Shown here piece by piece: positions 1 through 9,049 of a stretch of DNA of 64,000 nt. The position numbers and the translations under genes were made by a program. The stretch lies in NCBI RefSeq assembly GCF_000941055.1, contig NZ_CP007202.1, positions 2,588,437 through 2,652,436 on the forward strand. The letters run 5' to 3'. Below the pieces are notes generated by a model, which saw nothing but the letters and a program-made list of their open reading frames with translations, did not search any database and was not told where the DNA came from. The DNA is from Siansivirga zeaxanthinifaciens CC-SAMT-1. Its GTDB lineage: Bacteria; Bacteroidota; Bacteroidia; Flavobacteriales; Flavobacteriaceae. Within the stretch, counting starts at the first letter, position 1, and each line of letters starts with the position of its first letter.

Positions 1-72
1 ACCCAAACGATTAAAAGCAAATTGAATGCTTTTAATATTTCCTGCGCCATAATTTATAATTACTAATTTCAC
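1..72 (-). CDS. hisH: Imidazole glycerol phosphate synthase subunit HisH, N-terminal part only
   Basis: This is the glutaminase subunit, which supplies ammonia to HisF in histidine synthesis. Only the first 24 codons are in the window; the gene runs off the left edge. The reading starts at a GTG (72-70) and gives KLVIINYGAGNIKSIQFAF, the typical HisH opening with the YGAGN motif of class I glutamine amidotransferases. It lies 69 bases downstream of hisB on the same strand, the position expected in a hisGDCBHAFI operon. The catalytic Cys-His-Glu triad is outside the window. The GTG start is inferred because no ATG lies in frame nearby upstream. Confidence 0.85.
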   Translation of the reverse strand, partial: MKLVIINYGAGNIKSIQFAFNRLG

Positions 73-141
73 TTAATTTACAATTTACGATATACTGTTT
101 ACGGTTTTAAATTCGAAATGAGTACATCTGGATTTTTATTT

Positions 142-1278
142 TTAAAGCATCCCTTTTGTGGAGGGTAAAAACATCTTATTGGCATCGCGTTTTACAGCCA
201 TTTTCATTGCTTTTGCAAAAGCTTTAAAGATGCCTTCAATTTTATGATGTTCGTTCGTGCCTTCGGCTTTTATATTCAAATTACACTTCGCACCATCGGT
301 AAACGATTTAAATAAATGATAAAACATTTCTGTTGGCATATCCCCTATTTTTTCGCGTTTAAATTCGGCATCCCATTCTAACCAGTTTCTACCTCCAAAA
401 TCGACCGCGACCTGCGCCAGACAATCGTCCATAGGCAAACAAAATCCGTAACGCTCAATACCTAATTTATTTCCTAATGCTTTATTAAACAATTCCCCTA
501 AAGCAATCATAGTGTCTTCTATGGTATGATGCTCATCGACTTCTAAATCGCCATCAACTTTAATGGTTAAATCCATAGAACCATGACGCCCAATTTGGTC
601 TAACATATGATCGAAAAACGAAAGTCCCGTATCTATATCATTCTTACCAGAACCATCTAAATTTAATTTGATGTAAATTTTGGTTTCATTGGTGTTTCTA
701 GTGATTTCTGATACCCGATCTTTCAGTTTTAAAAACTCGTATATTTTCTCCCAATCGGTAGTTTTTAGTGCTATGGCATTGAATATTTCTTCTTGAGAGG
801 TTTCAATTTCATCGGCGCCCAAATCGGGATCTTCATTTAAATAAATGCCTTTAGCTCCCAGGTTTTTAGCCAATTCCATATCGGTAATTCTATCGCCTAA
901 AACAAAAGAGTTTTCTAAATCGTAAGCCTCCGAAAAATATTGAGTTAACAAACCCGTTCTAGGTTTTCGAGTTGGTGCATTTTCATGCGGAAAAGTTTTA
1001 TCGATGTAAACAGCATCAAACACCACACCTTCCTTTTCAAAGGCATTTATAATTTTATTGTGTGCTGGCCAAAACGTATCTTCAGGAAAAGAGTCTGTAC
1101 CCAAACCGTCTTGGTTTGTAACCATAACGAGTTCATAATCTAACTCTTTGGCGATTTTAGCCATAAATTGAAATACTTTTGGATAATATTCCAATTTCTC
1201 TAAACTATCTAATTGATAATCTACTGGCGGCTCTAAAACCAACGTGCCATCTCTATCTATAAATAATACTTTTTTCAT
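142..1278 (-). CDS. hisB: Bifunctional histidinol-phosphatase / imidazoleglycerol-phosphate dehydratase
   Basis: This fused enzyme catalyses two non-consecutive steps of histidine synthesis, dehydrating imidazoleglycerol phosphate and dephosphorylating histidinol phosphate. Residues 1-170 are a HAD phosphatase with the nucleophile motif DRDGT (Asp8, Asp10) and a later GDRITD motif. Residues from about 190 to the end are the dehydratase with the metal-binding motifs DEHHTIED and EHHKIEG. The total of 378 residues is normal for the fused form. The zinc loop of E. coli HisB-N (one His and three Cys) is largely lost here: residues 94-104 keep His98 but no cysteine. The start codon overlaps the hisC stop (TAATG), suggesting translational coupling. 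The call is secure. Confidence 0.97.
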   Translation of the reverse strand: MKKVLFIDRDGTLVLEPPVDYQLDSLEKLEYYPKVFQFMAKIAKELDYELVMVTNQDGLGTDSFPEDTFWPAHNKIINAFEKEGVVFDAVYIDKTFPHENAPTRKPRTGLLTQYFSEAYDLENSFVLGDRITDMELAKNLGAKGIYLNEDPDLGADEIETSQEEIFNAIALKTTDWEKIYEFLKLKDRVSEITRNTNETKIYIKLNLDGSGKNDIDTGLSFFDHMLDQIGRHGSMDLTIKVDGDLEVDEHHTIEDTMIALGELFNKALGNKLGIERYGFCLPMDDCLAQVAVDFGGRNWLEWDAEFKREKIGDMPTEMFYHLFKSFTDGAKCNLNIKAEGTNEHHKIEGIFKAFAKAMKMAVKRDANKMFLPSTKGML

Positions 1279-2312
1279 TATATAGATTTTAAGGTATCTA
1301 TTAATATTTTATTTTCTTGGGGTGTACCAACGGTTAAACGTAAGGTATTTTCACAGCCCGGTTGTGTTGTTCTATTTCTTATAACAATGCCTTTTTCGAT
1401 AAGTTGATTGTAGCGTTTTGTTGCATCGTCAACTTTTACAAGAACAAAATTTGCATCAGAAGGATATATTTTTGAAATAAAACTCACAGATTCCAACTGC
1501 GAAATCATGAGCGAACGTTCTTTTAAAATATCCTGAATTTGATTTTTAGCCAAATTTTTAATATTTAATAATTCTATGGCTTTTTTCTGAGTTAATTCGT
1601 TAATATTATAAGGTGGTTTTATGGTGTTTAAAACCGTTATTATTTCTGCTGAAGCATAACAAATACCTAAACGAATACCTGCCATAGCATAGGCTTTAGA
1701 CAAGGTTTGCGTTACAATTAAATTAGGGTAGGTATCTAATTTAGAAATCCAGCTGGCTTCGTTTGAAAAATCGATATAAGCTTCGTCAATAACCACAATA
1801 CCTTTAAATTCTGAAACCAATGTTTCCATAGCTTTAGCATCGAAACTATTCCCAGACGGATTGTTTGGCGAACAAATAAAAAGCAACTTACTGTTGGCAT
1901 CTGCTGCGTTTAAAATAGCCTCTACTTTAGGTTGAAAAGTATCATCTAAATTAACCGCTTTAATGCCTATGGCATTTAAATTTGCCAAAACCTCATACAT
2001 ACCATAGGTTGGTGGTAAAATGACAATATTATCTTGATTAGGCTCACAAAATGCTCTAAAAATTAAATCTAAAACTTCGTCGCTACCATTACCTAAAAGG
2101 ATATTTTTTGTTGAAATGCCTTTAATTTCAGAAAGTATAGTTTTTAAATGTCTTTGATGCGGATCGGGATAGCGGTTTACGCCGTTTTCAAAAGGATTTT
2201 CGTTAGCATCTAAAAACACCATATTATCGGTAACACCTTGAAATTCGTCGCGTGCAGAGGAGTAAGCTTTTAGTGCCTTAATGGTAGGCCTTATTAAATC
2301 TTGTATATTCAT
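1278..2312 (-). CDS. hisC: Histidinol-phosphate aminotransferase
   Basis: A PLP enzyme that transaminates imidazole acetol phosphate with glutamate to give histidinol phosphate. It has 344 residues, a normal length for fold-type I HisC. The PLP lysine is Lys206 in [12 protein letters not shown], with the upstream CSPNNPSGN and DEAYIDF motifs and the conserved arginine near the C-terminus in the LRLTVGT segment. It sits between hisD and hisB and overlaps both by one base (TAATG junctions at 2312 and 1278), so the three genes are probably translationally coupled. Confusion with other aminotransferases is unlikely in this operon. Confidence 0.97.
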   Translation of the reverse strand: MNIQDLIRPTIKALKAYSSARDEFQGVTDNMVFLDANENPFENGVNRYPDPHQRHLKTILSEIKGISTKNILLGNGSDEVLDLIFRAFCEPNQDNIVILPPTYGMYEVLANLNAIGIKAVNLDDTFQPKVEAILNAADANSKLLFICSPNNPSGNSFDAKAMETLVSEFKGIVVIDEAYIDFSNEASWISKLDTYPNLIVTQTLSKAYAMAGIRLGICYASAEIITVLNTIKPPYNINELTQKKAIELLNIKNLAKNQIQDILKERSLMISQLESVSFISKIYPSDANFVLVKVDDATKRYNQLIEKGIVIRNRTTQPGCENTLRLTVGTPQENKILIDTLKSI

Positions 2313-3595
2313 TATTTTAAATCCTTTAAACGAATGGAAACTGCATTTTTGTGGGCTTGTAAACCTTCTGCCTCTGCCATTAATTCGATGGTTTCACCAA
2401 TATTTAAAATACCTTCTTTTGATATTTTTTGAAAGGTCATACTCTTAGAAAAACTATCTAAATTAACTCCCGAATACGCTTTACTAAAGCCGTTTGTTGG
2501 TAAAGTATGGTTAGTTCCCGAAGCATAATCGCCCGCACTTTCTGGTGTATAATCGCCAATAAATACCGAGCCGGCATTAGCAATGTTATTCACGTAAAAA
2601 TCTTCATTTTGAGAACAAATAATAAAATGTTCTGGACCGTATTCATTAATTAACTCCAAAGCCAAAGCATCATTTTCAACATAAATCAATTTAGAATTGG
2701 CTATGGCTTTTTCGGCAATTGCTTTACGCGGAAGCACTTCTAACTGTTTTTCAACTTCTTCAGACACTTCGTTAATTAGAGTTTTAGAAGTCGACACTAA
2801 AAGAACCTGACTATCGGTGCCATGTTCGGCCTGACTTAATAAATCGGATGCAATATAAGCAGGATTGGCCTTTGCATCGGCAACGACTAATAATTCACTT
2901 GGACCTGCAGGCATATCTATAGCGACACCATATTTGGTAGCCAATTGTTTGGCAACAGTAACATACTGATTTCCTGGTCCGAATATTTTATAAACCTGTG
3001 GTATAAGTTGTGTTCCAAAAGTTAATCCTGCAATCGCTTGAATACCACCTACTTTAACAATTTTAGTAACACCACAAAGTTGTGCTGCAAATAAAATTTC
3101 TGGCGCTAATTCGCCCGCTTTATTTGGAGGTGAACACAACACAATATCTTGACATCCTGCTATTTGTGCAGGAACGGCCAACATTAAAACCGTTGAAAAC
3201 AAGGGCGCTGTACCTCCTGGTATATATAAACCTACTTTTTGAATGGGTCGTTTTTCTTGCCAGCATGCAACACCTTTAGTGGTTTCTACCGCTATTCTAG
3301 TCGTTTTTTGAGCTGAATGAAACACCTCGATATTGTGTTTTGCGGCTTTAATAGCTTCTTTAAGTTTATCTGAAACGGTAGCAACCGCCTTTTCAATTTC
3401 TTGAGACGTTACTACATTCGATTCTAAAGCTATACCATCAAATTGCTGGGTATATTTAGCTATGGCCTCATCACCATTAAGGCGAACCTCATTAAAAATA
3501 TCGATAACTTTGGTTTCAATATCGCCAACGGTTTGTGTAGGACGTTTTAAAACCTCGCTCCAACTACTTTTATTAGGATTAATAATAATTTGCAT
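2312..3595 (-). CDS. hisD: Histidinol dehydrogenase
   Basis: Zinc and NAD-dependent enzyme that oxidises L-histidinol to histidine in two steps, the last reaction of the pathway. The protein has 427 residues, the usual length. Recognisable segments are the GLYIPGGTAPLFSTVLMLAVP nucleotide-binding region, FGPGNQYV, DMPAGPSELLV, the SQAEHGTDSQ zinc-ligand segment and GTNHTLPTNGFSKAYSGV with its conserved histidine. It follows hisG after 9 bases and overlaps hisC by one base. There are no internal stops or deletions. Confidence 0.97.
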   Translation of the reverse strand: MQIIINPNKSSWSEVLKRPTQTVGDIETKVIDIFNEVRLNGDEAIAKYTQQFDGIALESNVVTSQEIEKAVATVSDKLKEAIKAAKHNIEVFHSAQKTTRIAVETTKGVACWQEKRPIQKVGLYIPGGTAPLFSTVLMLAVPAQIAGCQDIVLCSPPNKAGELAPEILFAAQLCGVTKIVKVGGIQAIAGLTFGTQLIPQVYKIFGPGNQYVTVAKQLATKYGVAIDMPAGPSELLVVADAKANPAYIASDLLSQAEHGTDSQVLLVSTSKTLINEVSEEVEKQLEVLPRKAIAEKAIANSKLIYVENDALALELINEYGPEHFIICSQNEDFYVNNIANAGSVFIGDYTPESAGDYASGTNHTLPTNGFSKAYSGVNLDSFSKSMTFQKISKEGILNIGETIELMAEAEGLQAHKNAVSIRLKDLK

Positions 3596-3604
3596 AACTC
3601 TTTT

Positions 3605-4462
3605 TTAAAGTACCATTTTTTCAATAGGACAAACCAAAATACCTTGAGCACCTCTGGCTTTTAAATCGTCGATAACATCCCAAAACTGGTTTTTACTAAT
3701 AACCGAGTGAATGGAACTCCAACCTTCTTCTGCCAATGGTAAAACGGTTGGGCTTTTCATACCTGGTAAAACACTAATAATATCATTAACTTTATCGTTA
3801 GGTGCATTTAACAATACGTATTTAGAATTTCTTCCTTTTAAAACAGATTTAATTCTAAACTGAATTTTATCAAGTATGGCCTGTTTCTCTTCATCTAAAA
3901 TTGGTGAAACAGCTAAAACAGCTTCCGATTTTAAAATCATTTCAACCTCCTTCAAATTATTTTTAAACAAGGTGCTTCCGCTGGAAACAATATCGCAAAT
4001 AGCATCGGCTAAACCAATATTTGGTGCAATTTCAACAGACCCGTTAATGATGTGTAAATTTGCTTTGATGCCTTGTTCTTCCAAATACATTTGCACAGTA
4101 TGCGGATACGATGTGGCAATGCGTTTACCATCTAAATCCTTAATAGATTTGTATTCCATGGTTTTAGGCACTGCAATACAAACGCGACAAGAAGAAAATC
4201 CTAGTTTTTCGGCCACATTTATTCCTTCACCTTTTTCAATTAATACATTTTCTCCAATAATGGCAGCATCTACCACACCATCTTTTAAATATTGCGGAAT
4301 ATCGCCATTTCTTAAATAAAAAACTTCTACAGGAAAGTTTCTAGCTGAAGCTTTTAATTGATCAATTCCATTATCGATAGAAATTCCGATGTCTTTTAAT
4401 AGTTCCATCGATTCGTCGTGTAAACGACCTGATTTTTGCACTGCAATTCTTAATACACTCAT
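3605..4462 (-). CDS. hisG: ATP phosphoribosyltransferase, long form with regulatory domain
   Basis: First enzyme of histidine synthesis; it joins ATP and PRPP. The 285-residue length and the C-terminal ACT-like domain (about 210-285, ending [15 protein letters not shown]) mark the long, hexameric, histidine-inhibited form that needs no HisZ. The catalytic half contains the [28 protein letters not shown]-type PRPP-binding region with the phosphate-binding stretch around residues 145-165. It is the first structural gene of the operon. Its start at 4462 follows a leader with a His-rich peptide and a terminator hairpin 49 bases upstream, so expression is probably controlled by attenuation as well as by feedback. 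Confidence 0.97.
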   Translation of the reverse strand: [285 protein letters not shown]

Positions 4463-4510
4463 TGTCTTTGTTTTATGAGTTTGAAATAATCTAATTGGAT
4501 TTAAAATTAA

Positions 4511-4541
4511 AAAACCCGTTTGATTATCTCAAACGGGTTTT
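4511..4541 (-). terminator. Intrinsic terminator of the his attenuator
   Basis: A 13-base perfect stem (4541-4529 with 4523-4511) around a five-base loop; on the minus strand it is followed by TTTTTTAATTTT. It sits between the leader peptide and hisG, so it can only be a premature terminator of the operon. Confidence 0.9.
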
Positions 4542-4569
4542 AAATATGTTGATTTTATTCAATACATCT

Positions 4570-4626
4570 TCACTTCGCTTGAGAGCAAATATAAAAATGA
4601 TGATGATGTGATTGAATGTTGTTCAT
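4570..4626 (-). CDS. hisL: Histidine operon leader peptide with four consecutive His codons
   Basis: An 18-residue reading frame, MNNIQSHHHHFYICSQAK, ending in TGA at 4570. The four CAT codons in a row (4608-4597) are the sensor for charged tRNA-His. The peptide probably has no function beyond ribosome stalling. There is no clear Shine-Dalgarno sequence, as usual for this phylum. A weak -7-like box (TTGCTTTG, minus strand, 4649-4642) lies just upstream with no convincing -33 element. Confidence 0.88.
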   Translation of the reverse strand: MNNIQSHHHHFYICSQAK

Positions 4627-4775
4627 TATTCCTTTTTAATACAAAGCAAATATCATAAATATATTTCATTGTTACCTAATAATCTGTTAATAAATTTTAT
4701 GATTTAAGTATTTTTAATTTATTTATATTTTATCTTCAATATTTTTAAATATAAACCTTGAAACAATATAGAATT

Positions 4776-5294
4776 ATGAAATTAAAACACTGCATCGTTT
4801 TTGCTTTCTTAGCAATTGCTAGTTATTACCCATTAAACGCTCAAGAATCGGCAGAAACAATTTTAAAAAATGCGTCCGAAGTTGCTAAAAAAGAAGATAA
4901 AAATATTTTTGTGATGTTTCATGCTTCCTGGTGTGGTTGGTGTAAAAAAATGGATAAAGGCATGAATGATGATGCATGCAAAGCTTTTTTTGATGCAAAT
5001 TATGTTATAACCCATTTAACAGTAAAAGAATCACCTAACAACAAACATCTTGAAAATCCTGGTGCAGAAGATTTATTAATTAAATACAAGGGCGAAAAAA
5101 GCGGCATTCCGTTTTGGTTAATTTTTAATGTCGAAGGCGAATTGTTAGCAGATAGTTTTGATGATAAAGGTCAAAATTTAGGTTGTCCAGCTTCAAAAGA
5201 AGAAGTTGAAGCTTTTATTAAAAAACTTAAAAATACATCTTCTTTAAACGAACGAGCCTTAAGTATCATCGCCGAAGTTTTTACAATGAAATAA
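4776..5294 (+). CDS. Exported thioredoxin-like protein with CGWC active site
   Basis: A periplasmic thioredoxin-fold protein of about 172 residues. The first 23 residues (MKLKHCIVFAFLAIASYYPL then NAQ) form a signal peptide, and mature residues carry FMFHASWCGWCKKMD, a CxxC redox motif of the Thioredoxin_7/DUF255 type. Reading could begin at a TTG (4758), but the ATG at 4776 places a normal signal peptide at the N-terminus and is preferred. It is the only plus-strand gene between the his leader and the next cluster, and shares a terminator with the convergent SPFH gene. Its partner is unknown; disulfide reduction of envelope proteins is inferred. Confidence 0.8.
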   Translation: MKLKHCIVFAFLAIASYYPLNAQESAETILKNASEVAKKEDKNIFVMFHASWCGWCKKMDKGMNDDACKAFFDANYVITHLTVKESPNNKHLENPGAEDLLIKYKGEKSGIPFWLIFNVEGELLADSFDDKGQNLGCPASKEEVEAFIKKLKNTSSLNERALSIIAEVFTMK

Positions 5295-5318
5295 TTTATT
5301 TATTAATTAAATTCAATA

Positions 5319-5356
5319 AAAAAAGCGTGTAACTCATTTGAATTACAAGCTTTTTT
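5319..5356. terminator. Bidirectional terminator between convergent genes
   Basis: AAAAAAGCGTGTAA (5319-5332) and TTACAAGCTTTTTT (5343-5356) pair with a single mismatch around a ten-base loop; A and T runs flank it, so it can stop transcription from both the thioredoxin-like gene and the SPFH gene. Confidence 0.8.
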
Positions 5357-5371
5357 ATGTTCTTATTTTAT

Positions 5372-6187
5372 TTACTGATTCCCTAAAATAATAGGTAATC
5401 CGCCATCGCCAGAACCAATAACAATTACTTTACTGTTAGGTGATTCCGATAACTTTAAAGTGGCATCGATACCTTTATCTTGCAAAATCATACTGTTTAA
5501 TGAAGCACTTAAAATGCGGTTAGCATCGGCTTTACCTTGTGCTTCAATTCTAACTTTTTCTGCTTCTTTTTCGGCAGTAACCAATCTAAATTCATATTCT
5601 AACGATTCTTGCTCTTGTTTCAATTTGCGTTCAATCGCATCTTTTATAGTATTTGGTAAAGTAACATCTCTTACCAAAACTTCATTAAGTTGCACATATT
5701 GCTTTTCTAATATCTTTTTTGTTTCAAGAAAAATTTCATCTTGAATGGCATCACGTTTACTAGAATATAATTGCTCTGGCGTGTAACGACCTACCACACT
5801 TCGTGCAGCACTTCGAATGGATGGCTGAATAACACGTTGTAAATAATCTTGCCCCAAGGTTTGATGAAGTTTACCCAAATTTCTCGTTACCGGTTGGTAC
5901 CAAGCCGAAGCATCAATTTGAATTTCCAATCCGTTTGATGATAATACTTTCATTTTTTCAAAAAGTTCTTGCTGACGCACTTCATAAATAAACACTTTGT
6001 TCCAAGGCGCAACAATATGAAAGCCCTCACCCATTGGTGGTTCGTCGGTTACAACACCATTATCGAATGTTTTATATAATACACCTGCCTGACCAGAACC
6101 TATGGTTACAGAAGATTTTGATAGTAATACAATTAAAATAACTGCTCCTATAATTAAAGGAAATGCAATTTTTGGTAATCTGTCCAT
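5372..6187 (-). CDS. SPFH/prohibitin family membrane protein
   Basis: A 271-residue prohibitin-like protein: one N-terminal membrane segment (residues about 8-24), an SPFH domain (about 27-200) and a helical, Glu/Lys-rich coiled-coil region (about 195-235). Such proteins form large ring or cage assemblies at the inner membrane and often bind membrane proteases of the FtsH type; no protease gene lies beside it here. It follows the VWA-like membrane protein by 12 bases on the same strand and is probably co-transcribed with it and fabG. The family is clear; the cellular role is not. Confidence 0.85.
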   Translation of the reverse strand: MDRLPKIAFPLIIGAVILIVLLSKSSVTIGSGQAGVLYKTFDNGVVTDEPPMGEGFHIVAPWNKVFIYEVRQQELFEKMKVLSSNGLEIQIDASAWYQPVTRNLGKLHQTLGQDYLQRVIQPSIRSAARSVVGRYTPEQLYSSKRDAIQDEIFLETKKILEKQYVQLNEVLVRDVTLPNTIKDAIERKLKQEQESLEYEFRLVTAEKEAEKVRIEAQGKADANRILSASLNSMILQDKGIDATLKLSESPNSKVIVIGSGDGGLPIILGNQ

Positions 6188-6199
6188 TAAATTTTTGTT

Positions 6200-8233
6200 T
6201 TAAATTAATCCGTTATACTTTCTTAAAAACCATTCGGTTGTTAAGCTTAAAATGATAATTATGAGTAAATAAACCCAATCTATTAAAGGTAAGCTATTTT
6301 TAGTGCTTTTTTGCACAATTGAAAAACGATTGTCATTTAAAAGCTTAGATTCTAAATTTTGAGTGTTTTCTATAAAAAAACTTTCACCTTGACTATTAGT
6401 TGCTAAACGTTGCAGTTTTGTTACATCGGCATTTAAAAATTGTTGCTCTACGTTATAATCTAAAATGGTGAAATTGCCCGATTTGGATATTTTTTCTTTT
6501 GTTGTACTTACTGTAAAACTATATTCTGCAGGTTTTAAAGTACTTAAATCTACTTGGTAATTATTGTTTTTTAATACAAACGGAATAGTTTTCTCTTCTC
6601 CCGAAAGGTTATTTTTTATTTTAATATTTATAGTTTCTCTAGAGTCGAAAACATAATTTTTATCGAAAAATTCGGCTTTAACCACAATGTTAGAATTGCC
6701 ATTGTAAAAAGATTGGTAATCTAAATTTAAACGGGTACGTAGTTTGTTTGATGCCAAATATTGAACAAGTTTCCCAATAAAATCATCAAATTGAATAAAT
6801 GATTTCGTATTTAAAAAGGTATGAGCCCGCCATTGCCAGATGTTTTCACCAAATAATAAAGCTTCGCGTTTGCCATTGCTTTCAAAAGAAGCTAATAAAG
6901 GTTCGTTAATTCTAACATTGTTAATGGATTTATACAACAAGGTTTCTACAGGAACCGAAAATGTTGTGCTTCCATAATTAGATTGTAATGGTGGAAAACT
7001 TTCAAAATCTATATCTTCAATTAAAAAAGAGGCATAGTTTTTATTTGAAATGCCTTGATAGCTTTCTGTTTGTTTGGTTATCTCGGTCTTATATGCATCG
7101 ACCACGTTATTAAGAAAATTTAAATCTGTTTTTGTACCAATTATCGTGAAACGGTTTTTATTTTCTGCATTTAACACTTCAAAAACAGGTTTAAAGTTTA
7201 CATTAGGCTGATACAATATAACTAATTGAAAATCATTGAATTGATTTAAAATTGTTTTTGAATTTAGAAATGATACAGAACGTTGTTCATTCGTTTCAAT
7301 ACTCTTTTTTAAAGCCCCTAAATCTGGGTGAATAAAATCACTAACAATAGCAACTTTAGTCTTTTCATTGATTACTTCAACTGCAAAATTTTTAACATTA
7401 TTAATTGTATTCATCTCATTTTGCAGAGGTTCTAAAACAGCGGTATAGACCTTTACACCAACACTGTTTGCTGGCAGGGTAAAGTTTAGAACTTTAGAAT
7501 TATTTTCTTTTGAAAAATTTACCGTTTCAGAATACACGATATTACCGCCTTGCTTAACTACAAAACGAGTATTAACGGCAGAATTCCCGTTGTATACAAG
7601 AATAGTCTCAATTGGAAATTTATTCTTTAAATAAGCGTATTTATTAACATTTAATTGCTGAATTTTTAAATCTGTGTGACTTATGGTATCTCCAAGAATT
7701 ACTGAAAAAACTGGTTGTTTATAAGCATTTGTTACAAACGCATAATCGTTGCCATAGGTTTGATTTCCATCTGAAATTAAAATCGTTGGTGCGATGGTGT
7801 TTTTATAAATTTGCCCTAATTTATTAAACGCTTCGTTGATATTGGTTTCTCTCTCTGAAAACGTTAACGAATCTGAAGCTTGCAAATCGTCTCCAAATGT
7901 ATAACTGGTAATATTAAATTTTTTATTTAAATCGGCATTTTCTGTAAGTCTATTAACAAGTTTTAAAACATTTTGATCTTGTTTTAAGTGTTTAACAGAA
8001 TTTGAATTATCGATAGCTAACACCAAATTTGGTTTTTCGTTAGTTATAATAAGTTGTTCAAATTTTGGATTTATTAATAAAATTAAAACAGACAGATAGG
8101 TAATAAATCTTAAAAGCAAAAAAAGCATGTTTAATTTAGACATGCTTTTTTTATTTTTAAAATACTGAAATCCTGCTAGAAATAGCGCAAAAATAACAGC
8201 TAAAATAATGTATAACAGAGTTATTGAACTCAT
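6200..8233 (-). CDS. Membrane protein with von Willebrand A-like domain, function unknown
   Basis: A 677-residue protein. Two N-terminal membrane helices (about 5-23 and 35-58) are followed by a large extracytoplasmic part that opens with LVLAIDNSNSVK, a DxSxS-like metal-site motif of VWA domains, and continues with ILISDGNQTYG and Ig-like beta-rich segments. A last membrane helix lies near 652-670, with a short Arg/Lys tail. This arrangement resembles BatA/BatB-like and DUF4159/glutamine-amidotransferase-like membrane proteins of Bacteroidota. It lies between fabG (45 bases upstream) and the SPFH gene (12 bases downstream). A perfect terminator-like hairpin lies in its 5' coding part (8118-8152). 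Function is not known. Confidence 0.7.
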   Translation of the reverse strand: MSSITLLYIILAVIFALFLAGFQYFKNKKSMSKLNMLFLLLRFITYLSVLILLINPKFEQLIITNEKPNLVLAIDNSNSVKHLKQDQNVLKLVNRLTENADLNKKFNITSYTFGDDLQASDSLTFSERETNINEAFNKLGQIYKNTIAPTILISDGNQTYGNDYAFVTNAYKQPVFSVILGDTISHTDLKIQQLNVNKYAYLKNKFPIETILVYNGNSAVNTRFVVKQGGNIVYSETVNFSKENNSKVLNFTLPANSVGVKVYTAVLEPLQNEMNTINNVKNFAVEVINEKTKVAIVSDFIHPDLGALKKSIETNEQRSVSFLNSKTILNQFNDFQLVILYQPNVNFKPVFEVLNAENKNRFTIIGTKTDLNFLNNVVDAYKTEITKQTESYQGISNKNYASFLIEDIDFESFPPLQSNYGSTTFSVPVETLLYKSINNVRINEPLLASFESNGKREALLFGENIWQWRAHTFLNTKSFIQFDDFIGKLVQYLASNKLRTRLNLDYQSFYNGNSNIVVKAEFFDKNYVFDSRETINIKIKNNLSGEEKTIPFVLKNNNYQVDLSTLKPAEYSFTVSTTKEKISKSGNFTILDYNVEQQFLNADVTKLQRLATNSQGESFFIENTQNLESKLLNDNRFSIVQKSTKNSLPLIDWVYLLIIIILSLTTEWFLRKYNGLI
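8118..8152 (-). other. Intragenic terminator-like hairpin near the 5' end of the VWA-like gene
   Basis: AAAAAAAGCATGT (8118-8130) and ACATGCTTTTTTT (8140-8152) form a perfect 13-base stem with a nine-base loop and a T-run on the transcribed side. It lies within codons 28-39 of the gene. Its strength equals the real intergenic terminators in this window, so it may cause premature termination. It could also be a chance outcome of Lys/Met/Leu/Phe codons. Confidence 0.55.
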
Positions 8234-8278
8234 TAAATATTCTATGTTTTAAATATGGTTTGCTTTCGCAGGATGGTT

Positions 8279-9025
8279 TTAAGTTAACATACCACCATCA
8301 ACGTTTAAGGTTTGGCCCGTAACATACGCACTCATGTCGCTTGCTAAAAACACACAAACATTAGCAACATCTTCTGGAGTACCACCACGTTTTAAAGGAA
8401 TTCCTGCACGCCATCCTTTTACAACCTCTTCATCTAACTTAGCGGTCATTTCGGTTTCAATAAAACCTGGAGCGACCACGTTACTTCTAATATTTCGAGA
8501 ACCTAATTCTAATGCCACCGATTTAGAGAATCCAATAATACCTGCCTTAGAAGCCGCATAATTGGTTTGACCCGCATTTCCTTTAACACCAACTACAGAA
8601 CTCATATTAATAATTGAGCCTTTACGTTGTTTTAGCATGTTTTTTTGTACAGCCTTCGTCATGTTGAAAACAGATTTTAAGTTTACCTCAATTACGGTAT
8701 CAAAATCGTCTTCACTAATACGCATTAATAAATTATCTTTAGTAATTCCTGCATTGTTTACCAACACATCGATGCTACCAAATTCTGCAGCTACTTCTTC
8801 GGCTAATTTATGAGCCTCATCGAAACTAGCGGCATTACTTTTATATCCTTTTGCTTTAACTCCTAAAGCGATTAATTCTTTTTCTAATTCATTTGCAGCT
8901 TCTACAGACGAACTATAAGTAAAAGCAATGTTAGCACCGTGTTGTGCAAAAACTTGTGCGATACCTCTACCAATGCCTCGGCTTGCTCCTGTAATAATTG
9001 CAGTTTTTCCTTCTAAAATCTTCAT
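8279..9025 (-). CDS. fabG: 3-oxoacyl-[acyl-carrier-protein] reductase
   Basis: An NADPH-dependent short-chain dehydrogenase that reduces 3-ketoacyl-ACP in fatty acid elongation. The 248-residue form from the ATG at 9025 begins MKILEGKTAIITGASRGIG, the standard FabG start with the TGxxxGIG cofactor motif; an upstream ATG at 9052 would add nine unlikely residues and would overlap the promoter box. NNAG, the catalytic Ser (NMSSVVG), Tyr and Lys (YAASK) are all present, and the C-terminus ends VTGQTLNVDGGM as usual. It starts a probable transcription unit with the VWA-like and SPFH genes. Other SDR substrates are possible but the sequence is very FabG-like. Confidence 0.9.
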   Translation of the reverse strand: MKILEGKTAIITGASRGIGRGIAQVFAQHGANIAFTYSSSVEAANELEKELIALGVKAKGYKSNAASFDEAHKLAEEVAAEFGSIDVLVNNAGITKDNLLMRISEDDFDTVIEVNLKSVFNMTKAVQKNMLKQRKGSIINMSSVVGVKGNAGQTNYAASKAGIIGFSKSVALELGSRNIRSNVVAPGFIETEMTAKLDEEVVKGWRAGIPLKRGGTPEDVANVCVFLASDMSAYVTGQTLNVDGGMLT

Positions 9026-9049
9026 TAGTTTTATTAATTTATAAGAATT

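Larger units (their letters stand above)
4511..4626 (-). promoter_or_regulatory. his operon attenuator: leader peptide, antiterminator and terminator
   Basis: In the transcript of the minus strand, the hisL peptide (4626-4570) is followed by a terminator hairpin (4541-4511). The segment TCTCAAGCG inside hisL (4584-4576) can pair with CGTTTGAGA (4535-4527), which covers most of the 5' arm of the terminator (nine pairs including one G-U). The logic is classical. A ribosome stalled at the four His codons (4608-4597) leaves the first segment free, so the antiterminator forms; a ribosome that reaches the stop codon covers it and the terminator forms. The pairing is seen in the sequence; the regulation is inferred by analogy to the enterobacterial his leader. 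Confidence 0.85.

Noticed and set aside
3876..4319. Long plus-strand open frames antisense to hisG, hisD, ald, uvrA and fabG
   Set aside because: They are mirror frames of strongly conserved genes on the other strand with no start signals or recognisable protein features.
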